Shown here piece by piece: positions 22,248 to 30,880 of a stretch of DNA of 31,734 bases. How positions within the stretch are numbered: position 1 is the first letter of the stretch; every line of letters begins with the position of its first letter. The notes beneath the pieces were generated by a model. It had not been told where the DNA came from. It saw only the letters and a program-made list of their open reading frames with translations, and ran no database searches. This stretch comes from JANWHZ01 sp035545555 (GTDB lineage Bacteria; Patescibacteriota; Saccharimonadia; Saccharimonadales; UBA4665), in the NCBI GenBank assembly GCA_035545555.1, contig DASZYD010000019.1:1-31734 (forward strand). The letters run 5' to 3'. The translations under genes were made by a program, and so were the position numbers.

Positions 22248-23570
22248 ATGCAACCGAACGACCCCCTGTTTGCAGGCAACAGCCAACCCGCCACACCGGC
22301 GGGCGATACCAACGGCTATCTGTTGCCGCGTTCGGAGCGGCGCATTACGCCAAGCGGCACGCAAGCGGGCGCCAGCGAAGCGGCCGACCTCATCCGCAAA
22401 AAAATCGCGGCTATTTATGCCGAGGAGCCGGACGCGCAGCAAGAGGAACGGGAAGCTGCTGTGGTCAAGCCGCGCAGCAAACATCAGCAGTTCATGTATG
22501 AGCTGACGACCAGCGGCAAGAGCCTGGCCGAGATACAGACCGCCTGGCACCAGTACTATGCCGGCCTGCCTGATGCCGAGAAACATGCGGTCTGGCAGGA
22601 ATTTTACGAGGCTACTGGCGCTGTCCGCAGTAGCAGCGGGCCGGCGGCGGCCACCGTTTTTAGCCCCGCGGCACTGCCTGCCGCTCCGCGTACGCCGGCC
22701 ACATCATCAGTGCCTGTTCCACCGGCCACCCCTGCCGGCGTGATCGTGTCGCAGCACCACCAGCTGCCGCTCAACCCAGCTGCAGCCAAGCGCGCAACGG
22801 TAAGTCTGCGACAAACCATCCGCAGTACCGTCACGGCAAATGGCAAGCTCAACGCGCGGCACCACCTGCAATCGCTACTGTTCGGCCTGGCTGTTGGTTG
22901 CGTAACGCTGGTCGTTTTCTTATTCAGTTTTTTCAATGAGGTCATCATCGCGCCGTTCATCCAGCCGGGCCGAACAGCCGGTGCTACGCCGATCATCGTT
23001 GACCCCAGCGCCGTGACAGCCACGAGCACGCCGGAAGTCATCATCCCTAAAATCAATCTGGAGATACCAGTCGATTTTACCCAGACGTCAACCAACGAAG
23101 CCGACATTGAAAATGCACTGGAAAACGGTATTGTGCACTACCCCTCGACGGTCATGCCGGGCGAGCAGGGCAATGCAGCGTTTTTCGGCCACTCCAGCAA
23201 TAACATCTTCAACCCGGGCAAGTATAAGTTTGCCTTCGTACTCCTGCATGAGCTGGTGCCGGGTGATACGTTTTACATCACCTACGGCGGCAAGGTGTAC
23301 ATCTATAAAGTCTTCAGCAAACAGATCGTCGACCCGAGCGATGTGGGCGTACTGAACAATATTGCGGGGCATACCGCCACCGCTACGCTCATCACGTGCG
23401 ACCCGCCGGGCACCAGCTTGCACCGGTTGGTGGTAGTCGGCGACCAGATCAGCCCGGACCCCGCCGGTAACAACGCCGGTCAGAATACCACTGCCGCAAC
23501 CGTCTCTTCCAGCCAGCTACCGGGCAACGGCCCGACCTTGTGGTCACGCCTGTGGCACGCGGTTTTCTAA
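22248..23570 (+). CDS. Sortase with long cytoplasmic N-terminal region
   Basis: A 440-residue membrane transpeptidase. About 205 N-terminal residues are Pro/Ala-rich and probably cytoplasmic, with a helical patch (KHQQFMYELTTSGKSLAEIQTAWHQYYAGLP). One TM helix follows near 207-230. The extracytoplasmic sortase domain (about 260-405) has the catalytic H315 (FFGHSSN), C384 (TLITC) and R393 (DPPGTSLHRLVVVG). The pattern is class D/E-like. Sortases cleave a surface-protein sorting signal and attach it to a cell-wall or pilin nucleophile. No LPxTG-type substrate is encoded in this window. The long head is unusual compared with compact Gram-positive sortases. It converges with the PEGA gene, with 5 bases between stops. 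Confidence 0.92.
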   Translation: MQPNDPLFAGNSQPATPAGDTNGYLLPRSERRITPSGTQAGASEAADLIRKKIAAIYAEEPDAQQEEREAAVVKPRSKHQQFMYELTTSGKSLAEIQTAWHQYYAGLPDAEKHAVWQEFYEATGAVRSSSGPAAATVFSPAALPAAPRTPATSSVPVPPATPAGVIVSQHHQLPLNPAAAKRATVSLRQTIRSTVTANGKLNARHHLQSLLFGLAVGCVTLVVFLFSFFNEVIIAPFIQPGRTAGATPIIVDPSAVTATSTPEVIIPKINLEIPVDFTQTSTNEADIENALENGIVHYPSTVMPGEQGNAAFFGHSSNNIFNPGKYKFAFVLLHELVPGDTFYITYGGKVYIYKVFSKQIVDPSDVGVLNNIAGHTATATLITCDPPGTSLHRLVVVGDQISPDPAGNNAGQNTTAATVSSSQLPGNGPTLWSRLWHAVF

Positions 23571-23575
23571 GGCTG

Positions 23576-25066
23576 CTACTGGTCGGCGGGCGTCCGGAGA
23601 GAGGTGCTGGTTAGCAGCTCCTGCGCGTGGTCGGTTGCGGCTGGCACAAAGGTGTACAGGAAGGTGTAGTTCGGATCGAACAACGGCTGGTAACGCGGAT
23701 CGGCCGAGACAAGCGTTTGACGGTTCTGGCCGTCGTAGTCAAAGACAATGGTTTGACCCTGGCTGATGTACAGCAAGTGCGCGCCGTCCATCCAGGCGGC
23801 ATGCGCCTGCGGCGCCTCTAACGTATTTGGCACCGTATATGTAAAGCCTAATTCGTTCGCCAGGTCATAGGCGGCAAAGCTGGTCCCGCTCTCGAATAGG
23901 ATATATTGCGCGCCAGGTGCCACCGATACATACGAGATGTTTTTGAGGTGGAATGTCCGCACCGGCACTGCCACGCCCAGTAGCGGGTTCGCAACTTGGG
24001 TAGCGGGATCTTTGTAAATATAGCCGATGTCTTCACTGGCGGCGTTTGCCGCGGCATACAGGTCGCCGTCGTAGTCGGCGAGTGCCAACAGATAGGTCGT
24101 ATTGGCAGCGGACCGACGAATAAGGCTCGCCTTTTGATCTTCCAGGAGATTGATGTCCACCTTGCCAGTATCAGCCGGATCGGGTGTTGCATAGAGCAAG
24201 GTGCTGTCGCCGGCAGTCGCAAACGCTAACACCGGCACGGTGACGTAGGGCTGCAGCGTGGGCGCCGACAGCGTCGCCCGCGACAGCGTGCGCGCGACAG
24301 TGTTGAAGACGATATACCGATCATAGTGCTCGTTGCTCATCTGCACCTGTACACCGGTCAGAGGCAGCGCCAGTTTAGCCGTCAGATTGAACGAGTCCGT
24401 TGGATTACTGCGGCTGAGCATGATATATTCGGTCTTTTTATCAAACGTATGCTGCAGGAGCACATCGTTGGAATCACCCGACCACTCCACCAGTGCTAAC
24501 GTCTGTGCCGCATCACTGCTGGACGTCAGGATCCCGTCGGGTAGGGTGAGAAGCGCCGGGTCGCGCTGCGGTTTGGTGAGATCGTACATATCAAACGATG
24601 TCAGCGACCCCGGCCGGGTCACCAGCAGCCAGCGACGGTCCGGACTCTCGGTTACCAGCGCCGGTGCAGCGTTGTATGTCTGGCGTGTCGTGGCGGTCAG
24701 CGACGTCGGAAAGAGGAATGGGTAGGTGTACGATTCTACCTCGCCGCCCTGTATGGCGATCGACCGTTGCCACGTCCGGTAGCCAGTGCGCGACAGCGCG
24801 AACGAATAGTTGCCGGCAGGCAGCGTCAGTTTCGTGTTGGTGTTGTCTTTGTAGCGCGTGCCGTCGATAGTAATCTCGGCCGAGCCCGGCCTGCTGGACA
24901 GAAACAGCAGGCCGCTCTGGATCACCTCACCGTTTTTGTAGCCGAAGCCATAGGCCATAAACACCAAAATAGTAGTCAGCAAAAGCAGCGCCACGCCGAT
25001 CAGCACATAGCCGAGCAGCACCATAGCGTCGTTCCGTCTCCGGTGCTGCGGGTCCATAAAATCCAT
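23576..25066 (-). CDS. Single-pass membrane protein with PEGA domain and beta-propeller-like repeats
   Basis: A 496-residue protein. A short basic N-terminus (PQHRRRND) precedes a TM helix (about 15-41). A PEGA domain follows (about 57-105; SSRPGSAEITIDGTRYKDNT then LPAGNYSFALSRTGYRTWQRSI). The remaining ~370 residues look like repeated beta blades (SPDRRWLLVTRPG, LYATPDPADTG, AWMDGAHLLYISQGQTIVFDYDG) that suggest a TolB/WD-like propeller. It probably acts outside the membrane, perhaps binding envelope polymers; the function is not known. The start is ambiguous: ATG 25066 abuts a -10-like TACTTT, and ATG 25057 (MDPQHRRR) sits nine bases after it, which would fit a leaderless mRNA better. Confidence 0.82.
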   Translation of the reverse strand: MDFMDPQHRRRNDAMVLLGYVLIGVALLLLTTILVFMAYGFGYKNGEVIQSGLLFLSSRPGSAEITIDGTRYKDNTNTKLTLPAGNYSFALSRTGYRTWQRSIAIQGGEVESYTYPFLFPTSLTATTRQTYNAAPALVTESPDRRWLLVTRPGSLTSFDMYDLTKPQRDPALLTLPDGILTSSSDAAQTLALVEWSGDSNDVLLQHTFDKKTEYIMLSRSNPTDSFNLTAKLALPLTGVQVQMSNEHYDRYIVFNTVARTLSRATLSAPTLQPYVTVPVLAFATAGDSTLLYATPDPADTGKVDINLLEDQKASLIRRSAANTTYLLALADYDGDLYAAANAASEDIGYIYKDPATQVANPLLGVAVPVRTFHLKNISYVSVAPGAQYILFESGTSFAAYDLANELGFTYTVPNTLEAPQAHAAWMDGAHLLYISQGQTIVFDYDGQNRQTLVSADPRYQPLFDPNYTFLYTFVPAATDHAQELLTSTSLRTPADQ

Positions 25067-25094
25067 AAAGTAGTAGCTATCCGTTTTGGTTCAA
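25067..25094 (-). promoter_or_regulatory. Promoter of the PEGA gene
   Basis: On the minus strand TTGAAC (25089-25094), a 16-base spacer and TACTTT (25067-25072) directly before ATG 25066. Transcription from it would start near 25059, favouring ATG 25057 as the true start. Confidence 0.45.
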
Positions 25095-25161
25095 TGAGAC
25101 AAAAAACTGCCGTTCATTATTATACGCCTACCGAGCGGCACCGTGCCCGTTACGGCTGTGC

Positions 25162-25199
25162 TTGCATGGCAACGCGCACCGGGTTACTATAGAGGTAAC
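25162..25199 (+). promoter_or_regulatory. Promoter of the His-rich membrane protein gene with overlapping inverted repeat
   Basis: TTGCAT (25162-25167), a 17-base spacer and TACTAT (25185-25190). GTTAC-N7-GTAAC (25183-25199) covers the -10 box and could be an operator; a further GGTTAC occurs at 25223-25228. The predicted leader is about 90 bases, long for this window. Confidence 0.4.
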
Positions 25200-25285
25200 T
25201 GCTTAAGCGAACAGAGGGTACAGGTTACACGTGGCCGGACAACAAAAAATCTGCAGGCAAACAGAACAACAGGCGAGGGGTGGTG

Positions 25286-26497
25286 ATGGGCTCGCACGTG
25301 ATTGAACTGAACGGCAAGCGCTATGACGCTGCCACCGGGCAGTTGCTTGGCGACGCCCCGGCGGTGCGGGCGGTACAGCCGGCGCAGGTGATGGGACGGA
25401 ATATCGATGGCGTCCATCGTGGCGCCGCGCCGCGTATACCGCATGCCGCCCATGTGCCCGCCCGGGCGCTACACGGTGCCAAGCAACAGACTGCCGCACC
25501 GGCACCGCACCGGCCGGCAGCACCAATGCATCCCGGTGCGACCGTGGTGCATCCTCCGGCCAAAGCGTTTGATATCCACCGGCCGCAGGCACAGCAGGCA
25601 GCAGCCCGCCATTTGCAACATTCCAAGACGCTCATGCGTACGGCCGTGCACCGCCCCGATGCATCGCTGAAGCGGCGCGTCAAAGCCGTTACCCGCACCG
25701 ATATTTTGGTTAAAACGCCGCTGTTTGAGGTGCTTCCCAAGCACTCCGTGCAAGCAGTTGACGAGAAACGGCTGCATCGCGCCCAGCGGGTCGCGAAAAG
25801 CAAGCTCATTACCCGGTTTGGCAACGTCCACTTCCAGCCGATGGCCCAGCCGACGATGCATGCCAGCATCTCACTGCCTGTGTCGCAACCCAAGACCACG
25901 GCGTTGTCGGATATCGTCTCACAACCCCGGCCGGCCCGCCAGCCGTCGGCCGATGTCTTTGAGCGCGCTTTGGCCATTGCCAGCAGCCATCGTGAGCCGC
26001 CGCATCCGGTCGCACACCATGCCAAGCGGGCGCACCGCGGGCGACGCGTGGCAAGCATTGCCGCTTCCAGCTTGGCAATCCTACTCATCATAGGCTTTAT
26101 TGGGTACCAGAACGCCGCTAGCCTTCAGCTGCGCGTGGCATCGGCGCGGGCGGGCATCAATGCTTCGCTGCCGACATGGCGACCGAGTGGATACCGTATC
26201 GGTTCGCTATCCTATAGCGCCGGTAAGGTCACTGTCAGTTTCCGAAGTACTACAGCCGTGGGACACGATTTTAGTCTTACCCAAACTGCGTCTAGCTGGG
26301 ACAGTGCGACGCTCCTGAGCAATTTCGTTTACCCTAACAACGACAGCTCGTACGATACGATTAATGCCGCGGGTAGTACTATCTACACCTACGGCAATAA
26401 TAATGCCACCTGGGTCAGCGGTGGTATCTGGTACCGCTTGACCAGCAATGGTAACCTGAGCAATAGCCAGATTGTTCGCCTCGCCACAAGCATGTAG
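25286..26497 (+). CDS. Single-pass membrane protein with His/Ala/Pro-rich cytoplasmic region
   Basis: A 403-residue protein. The N-terminal ~255 residues are low-complexity, rich in His, Ala, Pro, Arg and Gln (for example HRPAAPMHPGATVVHPP) and lack hydrophobic stretches, so they are probably cytoplasmic and disordered. A TM helix lies near 258-278 (ASIAASSLAILLIIGFIGY). The ~120-residue C-terminal domain (YRIGSLSYSAGKVTVSFRS to the end) is Ser/Thr/Asn-rich and beta-like, resembling DUF4367-type extracytoplasmic domains seen in Saccharibacteria, from memory. ATG 25286 is chosen because GAGGGG lies five bases before it; two in-frame GTG codons precede it. Function unknown. Confidence 0.75.
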   Translation: MGSHVIELNGKRYDAATGQLLGDAPAVRAVQPAQVMGRNIDGVHRGAAPRIPHAAHVPARALHGAKQQTAAPAPHRPAAPMHPGATVVHPPAKAFDIHRPQAQQAAARHLQHSKTLMRTAVHRPDASLKRRVKAVTRTDILVKTPLFEVLPKHSVQAVDEKRLHRAQRVAKSKLITRFGNVHFQPMAQPTMHASISLPVSQPKTTALSDIVSQPRPARQPSADVFERALAIASSHREPPHPVAHHAKRAHRGRRVASIAASSLAILLIIGFIGYQNAASLQLRVASARAGINASLPTWRPSGYRIGSLSYSAGKVTVSFRSTTAVGHDFSLTQTASSWDSATLLSNFVYPNNDSSYDTINAAGSTIYTYGNNNATWVSGGIWYRLTSNGNLSNSQIVRLATSM

Positions 26498-26509
26498 TCA
26501 ACGCGCTAT

Positions 26510-26538
26510 TTGGGTTCTAACAGATTATCTTCTATAAT
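26510..26538 (+). promoter_or_regulatory. Promoter of gltX (leaderless)
   Basis: TTGGGT (26510-26515), a 17-base spacer and consensus TATAAT (26533-26538). Seven bases remain to ATG 26546, without a Shine-Dalgarno. Confidence 0.65.
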
Positions 26539-26545
26539 ACAGCTC

Positions 26546-27973
26546 ATGAAACCGGCACGGTCACGATTTGCCCCGAGCCCGACGGGCTATTTGCATGTGG
26601 GCGGTATCCGCACTGCGCTGTTCGCATGGTTGGTAGCGCGACGAAGCGGCGGGCAGTTTATCCTGCGGATTGAGGACACGGATCGTGCCCGGCATGTTGC
26701 AGAGGCAGAGCAGCACATCATCAAGAGCTTGCGCGCCTTGGGGCTGGCATTTGACGAAGGCCCGGATATTGGCGGCCCCTTTGGGCCGTACCGCCAGAGC
26801 GACCGCTTGGACATATATAAGACATGGGCCGAGCGGCTCATCCAGGCCGGCCGTGCCTATGCCGACCCGTACTCACCCGAACAGGTAGAGGCGTTCCGCA
26901 AGGCGGCCCAGGCAGCCAAAAAGCCGTTTCTGTTCCGCGAGCACCGGCCGGCCGAACCCAAGCCGTGGGATGGCACGACACCGCTGCGCTTCCTGTCGGA
27001 ACCAAAGGCGCACCGTTGGCACGACGAAGTCATGGGCGACCTGCACACCGGCCCGGAAGTGGTGGACGATTTCATCCTCATCAAGTCCGACGGCTATCCG
27101 ACCTACAACTTCGCGCACATCGTGGATGATGCCGAAATGCACATTACGCATGTCATCCGCGGCATTGAGTTTGTCAGCAGCACGCCGAACTTTATGAATC
27201 TGTATGAGGCGCTCAACCTGCCGGTACCCATCATCGCCTCTATGCCGCCGATCCTTGGGCCGAGCGGCACCAAGAAATTGAGCAAGCGCGACGGCGCCAA
27301 AGATGTGCTCGACTACTTGCGCGACGGCTATCTGCCCGACGCGTTTCTGAGCTTTATCGCGTCGCTCGGCTGGAATGACGGCACCGAGCAGGAGATATTC
27401 ACACGGGAAGATCTTATCCAAAAATTCAGTTTGGCCCGCGTGCACCGTGCCGGTGCCCGCTTTGACGAAAAACGGCTGGCGTGGACCAACGGCATCTTCA
27501 TCCGCCAATTACCGCTCGATGAGCTCTTCGTAACCGTGCAGGACTTTTGGCCCGATGAGGCAAAAGACGCCGGCGACGACTATAAACGCCGCGTACTCGC
27601 GCTCGTGCAGGACCGCCTGAAGTTCGCCAAAGAACTGCCCGAGCTAACCCGCTTCTTCTTCACCGACCTGCCGGTCAACCCGACCCTCTGGCAGGAGCAT
27701 ACACAGCTCAAAAAGCTAAGCAGCGACGAGCTTAAGACTCTGCTGCTACAGTCACGGGAAAGTTTGGCGGCCAGCGACTTTGGTCTGGATGACCTAACTA
27801 CACGGCTGAACGCGCTCCTTGAGCAAACACAACAGAAGCCGGCCGTACTGTTCAGCCTCATCCGTATTGCCACGACCCAGGCGCCGTTCAGTCCCGGCCT
27901 CGCCGACACGTTGGCCGTCCTCGGCAAACAGGTGTCGCTCCGCCGCATTGATGCCATGCTGGCCACTATGTAG
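26546..27973 (+). CDS. gltX: Glutamyl-tRNA synthetase
   Basis: A 475-residue class I aminoacyl-tRNA synthetase that charges tRNA-Glu, normal length for the bacterial enzyme. FAPSPTGYLHVGG holds the HIGH-type motif (Y15 to G20), RIEDTDRAR follows, and KLSKR at residues 244-248 is the KMSKS-type loop. The C-terminal helical anticodon-binding region ends with SLRRIDAML. The start is ATG 26546 (MKPARSRFAPSPTG), seven bases after a -10 box, rather than the open codons upstream. Whether it also charges tRNA-Gln (requiring GatCAB) cannot be seen here. The cognate tRNA-Glu lies at 1310-1384. The next gene has its own promoter. Confidence 0.97.
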   Translation: MKPARSRFAPSPTGYLHVGGIRTALFAWLVARRSGGQFILRIEDTDRARHVAEAEQHIIKSLRALGLAFDEGPDIGGPFGPYRQSDRLDIYKTWAERLIQAGRAYADPYSPEQVEAFRKAAQAAKKPFLFREHRPAEPKPWDGTTPLRFLSEPKAHRWHDEVMGDLHTGPEVVDDFILIKSDGYPTYNFAHIVDDAEMHITHVIRGIEFVSSTPNFMNLYEALNLPVPIIASMPPILGPSGTKKLSKRDGAKDVLDYLRDGYLPDAFLSFIASLGWNDGTEQEIFTREDLIQKFSLARVHRAGARFDEKRLAWTNGIFIRQLPLDELFVTVQDFWPDEAKDAGDDYKRRVLALVQDRLKFAKELPELTRFFFTDLPVNPTLWQEHTQLKKLSSDELKTLLLQSRESLAASDFGLDDLTTRLNALLEQTQQKPAVLFSLIRIATTQAPFSPGLADTLAVLGKQVSLRRIDAMLATM

Positions 27974-28002
27974 CTCTATACCGCGCACAGCGGGACGTAA
28001 TT

Positions 28003-28011
28003 TGCTACAAT
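28003..28011 (+). promoter_or_regulatory. Extended -10 promoter of the DUF3048 gene
   Basis: TGC followed by TACAAT (28006-28011), seven bases before ATG 28019. Leaderless arrangement; an in-frame GTG at 28013 is closer than the expected transcription start. Confidence 0.58.
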
Positions 28012-28018
28012 TGTGCTT

Positions 28019-29326
28019 ATGCACGATGATGTTCGACCGCCGGAGTGGCCGCGGCAGCAGCCATTGCCGCATGCACCCGATGGTTCGCCGGCTGCCGGCT
28101 CACTATTCCGACCGCACGACCACGCCGGCACTGCCCCCGAAGACGTGGACGAAGCCAAGATCGAGCGTGAGTTCGGCCCGCCGCCGGATAACGGCGCGAC
28201 ATCGCTGCCCGGCACCCGCCGGTTGGGTACGTTCAAGCTGTTGCCGGCCATTACCTTGAGCCGCCTGATACGCCGCCGCGCGACCAAACGCGAACTCTTA
28301 TTCATAAGTCTGGGGCTGCTTATTGTTTTATGCGGCGGGGCAGCCTCATACGTGGTATTGCACAATTACAAGCCGACGGTCGCGAAAATTGTCGCCCCCA
28401 TCGTGCACCCCAAGCCCAAGCCACCGACGACCGTTGCCAGCACGCTGACCGGTCTGCAGGTTGATCCAAGCATCAACAAGCGTCCCGTCACGGCAGTGAT
28501 GATAGAGAACAGTCCGGACGCCCGGCCACAGTCCGGCTTGGATACAGCCGGAGTAGTATTTGAAGCAATTGCTGAGGGTGGCATCACCCGCTTCATGGCG
28601 CTCTACCAGGATACGACGGCCGATTACATCGGCCCGGTGCGCAGTTCACGCTTTTACTATCTGCAATGGGCGCTTGGCTTTGATGCGGCGTACGCTCACG
28701 TCGGCGGCAGCCCGGAGGCGCTGCAGGACATTAAGAGCTGGGGCGTCAAAGACCTCGACCAGTTCTACAACGCCGGCGCCTACGAGCGTATCAGCAGCCG
28801 TTATGCACCGCATAATGTCTATACCTCGTCCGCCCAGCTGAGCGCGCTGGAACAGAGCAAAGGCTACACGACCAGCAACTACACCGGCTTCGCCCGTAAC
28901 GCCACGGCTACACCGGCCGCCCAGCCTACCGCCACCAGTATTGATATGACGTTCTCGGGCTATTATTACAATACGCACTACGACTACGATGCCGCGACCA
29001 ATACCTACAAACGCTCCGAGGGCGGGGCGCCACACATGGAGTTGCACAAAGACGGCTCACAGGTACAGATCGCACCGACAGTGCTGGTAGCGCTCATCAT
29101 GCCGTACAGCCTGGAGACGGACGGCTACCACTCCGACTACCAGACTATCGGCAGCGGCAAGATGTATGTCTTCCAAGGTGGTGCGGTGCAAACCGGTACC
29201 TGGACTAAGAGCGGCCGCACCTCACAGTTTGTCTTTACGGACGACCGGGGCCAGCCGCTCAAACTTGACCCCGGCCAGACATGGATCAGCGCTTTGGCTA
29301 GCACCGGCGCCGTAACATATAAATAG
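28019..29326 (+). CDS. Membrane-anchored DUF3048 (YerB-like) protein
   Basis: A 435-residue protein. About 90 cytoplasmic Pro/Ala-rich residues precede a TM helix (about 92-113; LLFISLGLLIVLCGGAASYVV). A Pro/Lys linker leads to the DUF3048/YerB domain. Its hallmarks are RPVTAVMIENSPDARPQSGLDTAGVVFEAIAEGGITRFMALYQ and IGPVRSSRFYYLQWA. The C-terminal part (PHMELHKDGSQVQIAPTVLVALIMPY ... TWTKSGRTSQFVFTDDRGQPLKLDPGQTWISAL) matches the second half of the family. The biochemical role of YerB proteins is unsettled; they are extracytoplasmic and found mainly in Gram-positive-type bacteria. Eight bases separate it from the histidine kinase gene, so the three genes to 31288 probably form an operon. Confidence 0.88.
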   Translation: MHDDVRPPEWPRQQPLPHAPDGSPAAGSLFRPHDHAGTAPEDVDEAKIEREFGPPPDNGATSLPGTRRLGTFKLLPAITLSRLIRRRATKRELLFISLGLLIVLCGGAASYVVLHNYKPTVAKIVAPIVHPKPKPPTTVASTLTGLQVDPSINKRPVTAVMIENSPDARPQSGLDTAGVVFEAIAEGGITRFMALYQDTTADYIGPVRSSRFYYLQWALGFDAAYAHVGGSPEALQDIKSWGVKDLDQFYNAGAYERISSRYAPHNVYTSSAQLSALEQSKGYTTSNYTGFARNATATPAAQPTATSIDMTFSGYYYNTHYDYDAATNTYKRSEGGAPHMELHKDGSQVQIAPTVLVALIMPYSLETDGYHSDYQTIGSGKMYVFQGGAVQTGTWTKSGRTSQFVFTDDRGQPLKLDPGQTWISALASTGAVTYK

Positions 29327-29334
29327 AGGGTAGG

Positions 29335-30876
29335 ATGGATTACCAGCAAGGCCTCCGGATACAAATCCGCGCCTATCTCATCTTCGTTATCCTTATCGAG
29401 AACCTGCTGCTCATTGCAGCCCTCTGGTTTGTAGCGACCCACTACCACGAGCTGCCGCTCATCGACCTGGCATTTGGTGCCTATGGTGTCAGCGTCGTCA
29501 TGACGTTTATCATTGCCTTCGCAGCGGCCGATTACGCCATGGAGCCGCTCCGTGCGCTCTGGCAGATCATCGTGCACATCGCGCCGGGCGAGCAGCAGGT
29601 GGCGGCGCCCGATTTGAGCAAACTGGTGGTCGGCCGGGTGCTCGTCACGCAGTTAGCGGCGCAGATCTACCAGATTGCTTCGGTGGCCGAAAAAGCAGCC
29701 GGCACTGAACTCAAACAGTCCAACAGCCTCAAAGCGAACTTCGTAGCGAACAACTTGCCGCTGCCGTTCTTTGTCCTGGGCAGCGACCAGACCATTTTGT
29801 TTGCGAACCAGGCGGCCTGTGCCTACATTGGCCGCGAGCCAGACAACGTCACCGGCCAGCATATCAACAGCGTACTGAATATGTCGTTCCCCAGCGAGCA
29901 AACGCTCAGCGCCTGGCTGGAGCAGGCCAAGGCATCGGCCGTGACCGCGACCAGCAGCTGGGAGCGGGTCCGTCTGAACGTGACCGACAACCAGCCGACG
30001 CGTCTGTTCGACCTGGCCGCTTATTACAACAAGAGCAACACCCAGGGCTACGAAACGATGCTGGTGCTATTCGACCATACCAAGCAGTACAGCCAGGACG
30101 ATCAGGCCATCAGCTTCATCGCGCTGGCTGTGCACGAGCTGCGCACGCCCATCGCGCTGCTGCGCGGCTATGTCGAGGCCTTCGAGGAGGAGACACGCGG
30201 CACGCTCAGCTCTGAGCTGGCCGACTTTATGTCCAAGATGCAGGCCACGACCCAGCAGCTTACCATGTTTATCAACACCATCCTCAATGTCGCCCGGGTA
30301 GATAACGACCAGCTGGTGCTGCGGCTGCACGAAGAAAACTGGGCGGCCATCCTCAAGAGCACCATCGATATGATGTCGCTGCGGGCCCGGGTGCGCGGCA
30401 TTACCCTTACGCTCGACGTAGCTGATGACCTGCCGACCGTTGGCGCCGACCGCGCCAGTATCCAAGAAGTCATCAGCAACTTGATCGATAATGCCATCAA
30501 ATACAGCGCGCAGTCGAAGGAAATTGCCGTCAAGAGCTACCGCAATAGCGAAGGCTTTGTCGAAACCACCGTGCAGGACTGGGGTGTCGGCGTGCCGACG
30601 GCCGTCATTCCCAATCTGTTCACCAAGTTCTACCGCGACCACCGGAACCGCGCGCAGATCGGCGGCACCGGCCTGGGGCTGTACCTCTGCAAAGCTGTTA
30701 TTGGTGCCCACGGGGGTAACATTTGGGTCAAGAGCAAGGAAGGCGCCGGGAGCACCTTCGGCTTCACCCTCCTGCCGTACAGCCGGCTTGCCGCCGAAGC
30801 CAAGACGACCGATAATGAAGAGATTGTCCGCAGCCCGCACGGCTGGATCAAGAACCACTCACTCTACAGGAGGTAA
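29335..30876 (+). CDS. Sensor histidine kinase with PAS domain
   Basis: A 513-residue kinase. Two TM helices lie near residues 12-32 and 46-66 with a very short external loop, so it probably senses membrane or internal signals. A linker and a PAS domain follow (about 138-245; LPFFVLGSDQTILFANQAACAYIG). The HisKA helix carries H267 (LAVHELRTP). The ATPase domain has the N box (NLIDNAIKYS), G1 (DWGVGVP), an F box and G2 (GTGLGLYLCKAVIGAHGG). It autophosphorylates and passes phosphate to the adjacent response regulator. AGGG lies four bases before ATG 29335. The last codons of the gene form the AGGAGGT ribosome site of the regulator gene. Confidence 0.95.
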   Translation: MDYQQGLRIQIRAYLIFVILIENLLLIAALWFVATHYHELPLIDLAFGAYGVSVVMTFIIAFAAADYAMEPLRALWQIIVHIAPGEQQVAAPDLSKLVVGRVLVTQLAAQIYQIASVAEKAAGTELKQSNSLKANFVANNLPLPFFVLGSDQTILFANQAACAYIGREPDNVTGQHINSVLNMSFPSEQTLSAWLEQAKASAVTATSSWERVRLNVTDNQPTRLFDLAAYYNKSNTQGYETMLVLFDHTKQYSQDDQAISFIALAVHELRTPIALLRGYVEAFEEETRGTLSSELADFMSKMQATTQQLTMFINTILNVARVDNDQLVLRLHEENWAAILKSTIDMMSLRARVRGITLTLDVADDLPTVGADRASIQEVISNLIDNAIKYSAQSKEIAVKSYRNSEGFVETTVQDWGVGVPTAVIPNLFTKFYRDHRNRAQIGGTGLGLYLCKAVIGAHGGNIWVKSKEGAGSTFGFTLLPYSRLAAEAKTTDNEEIVRSPHGWIKNHSLYRR

Positions 30877-30880
30877 CGAC

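Noticed and set aside
25191..25285. A riboswitch in the ~90-base leader before the His-rich protein gene
   Set aside because: No known aptamer motif was recognised; only short repeats (GTTAC/GTAAC) are visible.
25321..26091. A 256-codon frame antisense to the His-rich membrane protein gene
   Set aside because: Cys/Trp/Gly-rich composition typical of a shadow frame; the plus strand has a Shine-Dalgarno, a TM helix and a promoter.
30491..30880. An upstream extension of the response regulator frame into the kinase gene
   Set aside because: AGGAGGT five bases before ATG 30881 and the normal receiver N-terminus fix the start; the extension is out-of-frame kinase coding sequence.
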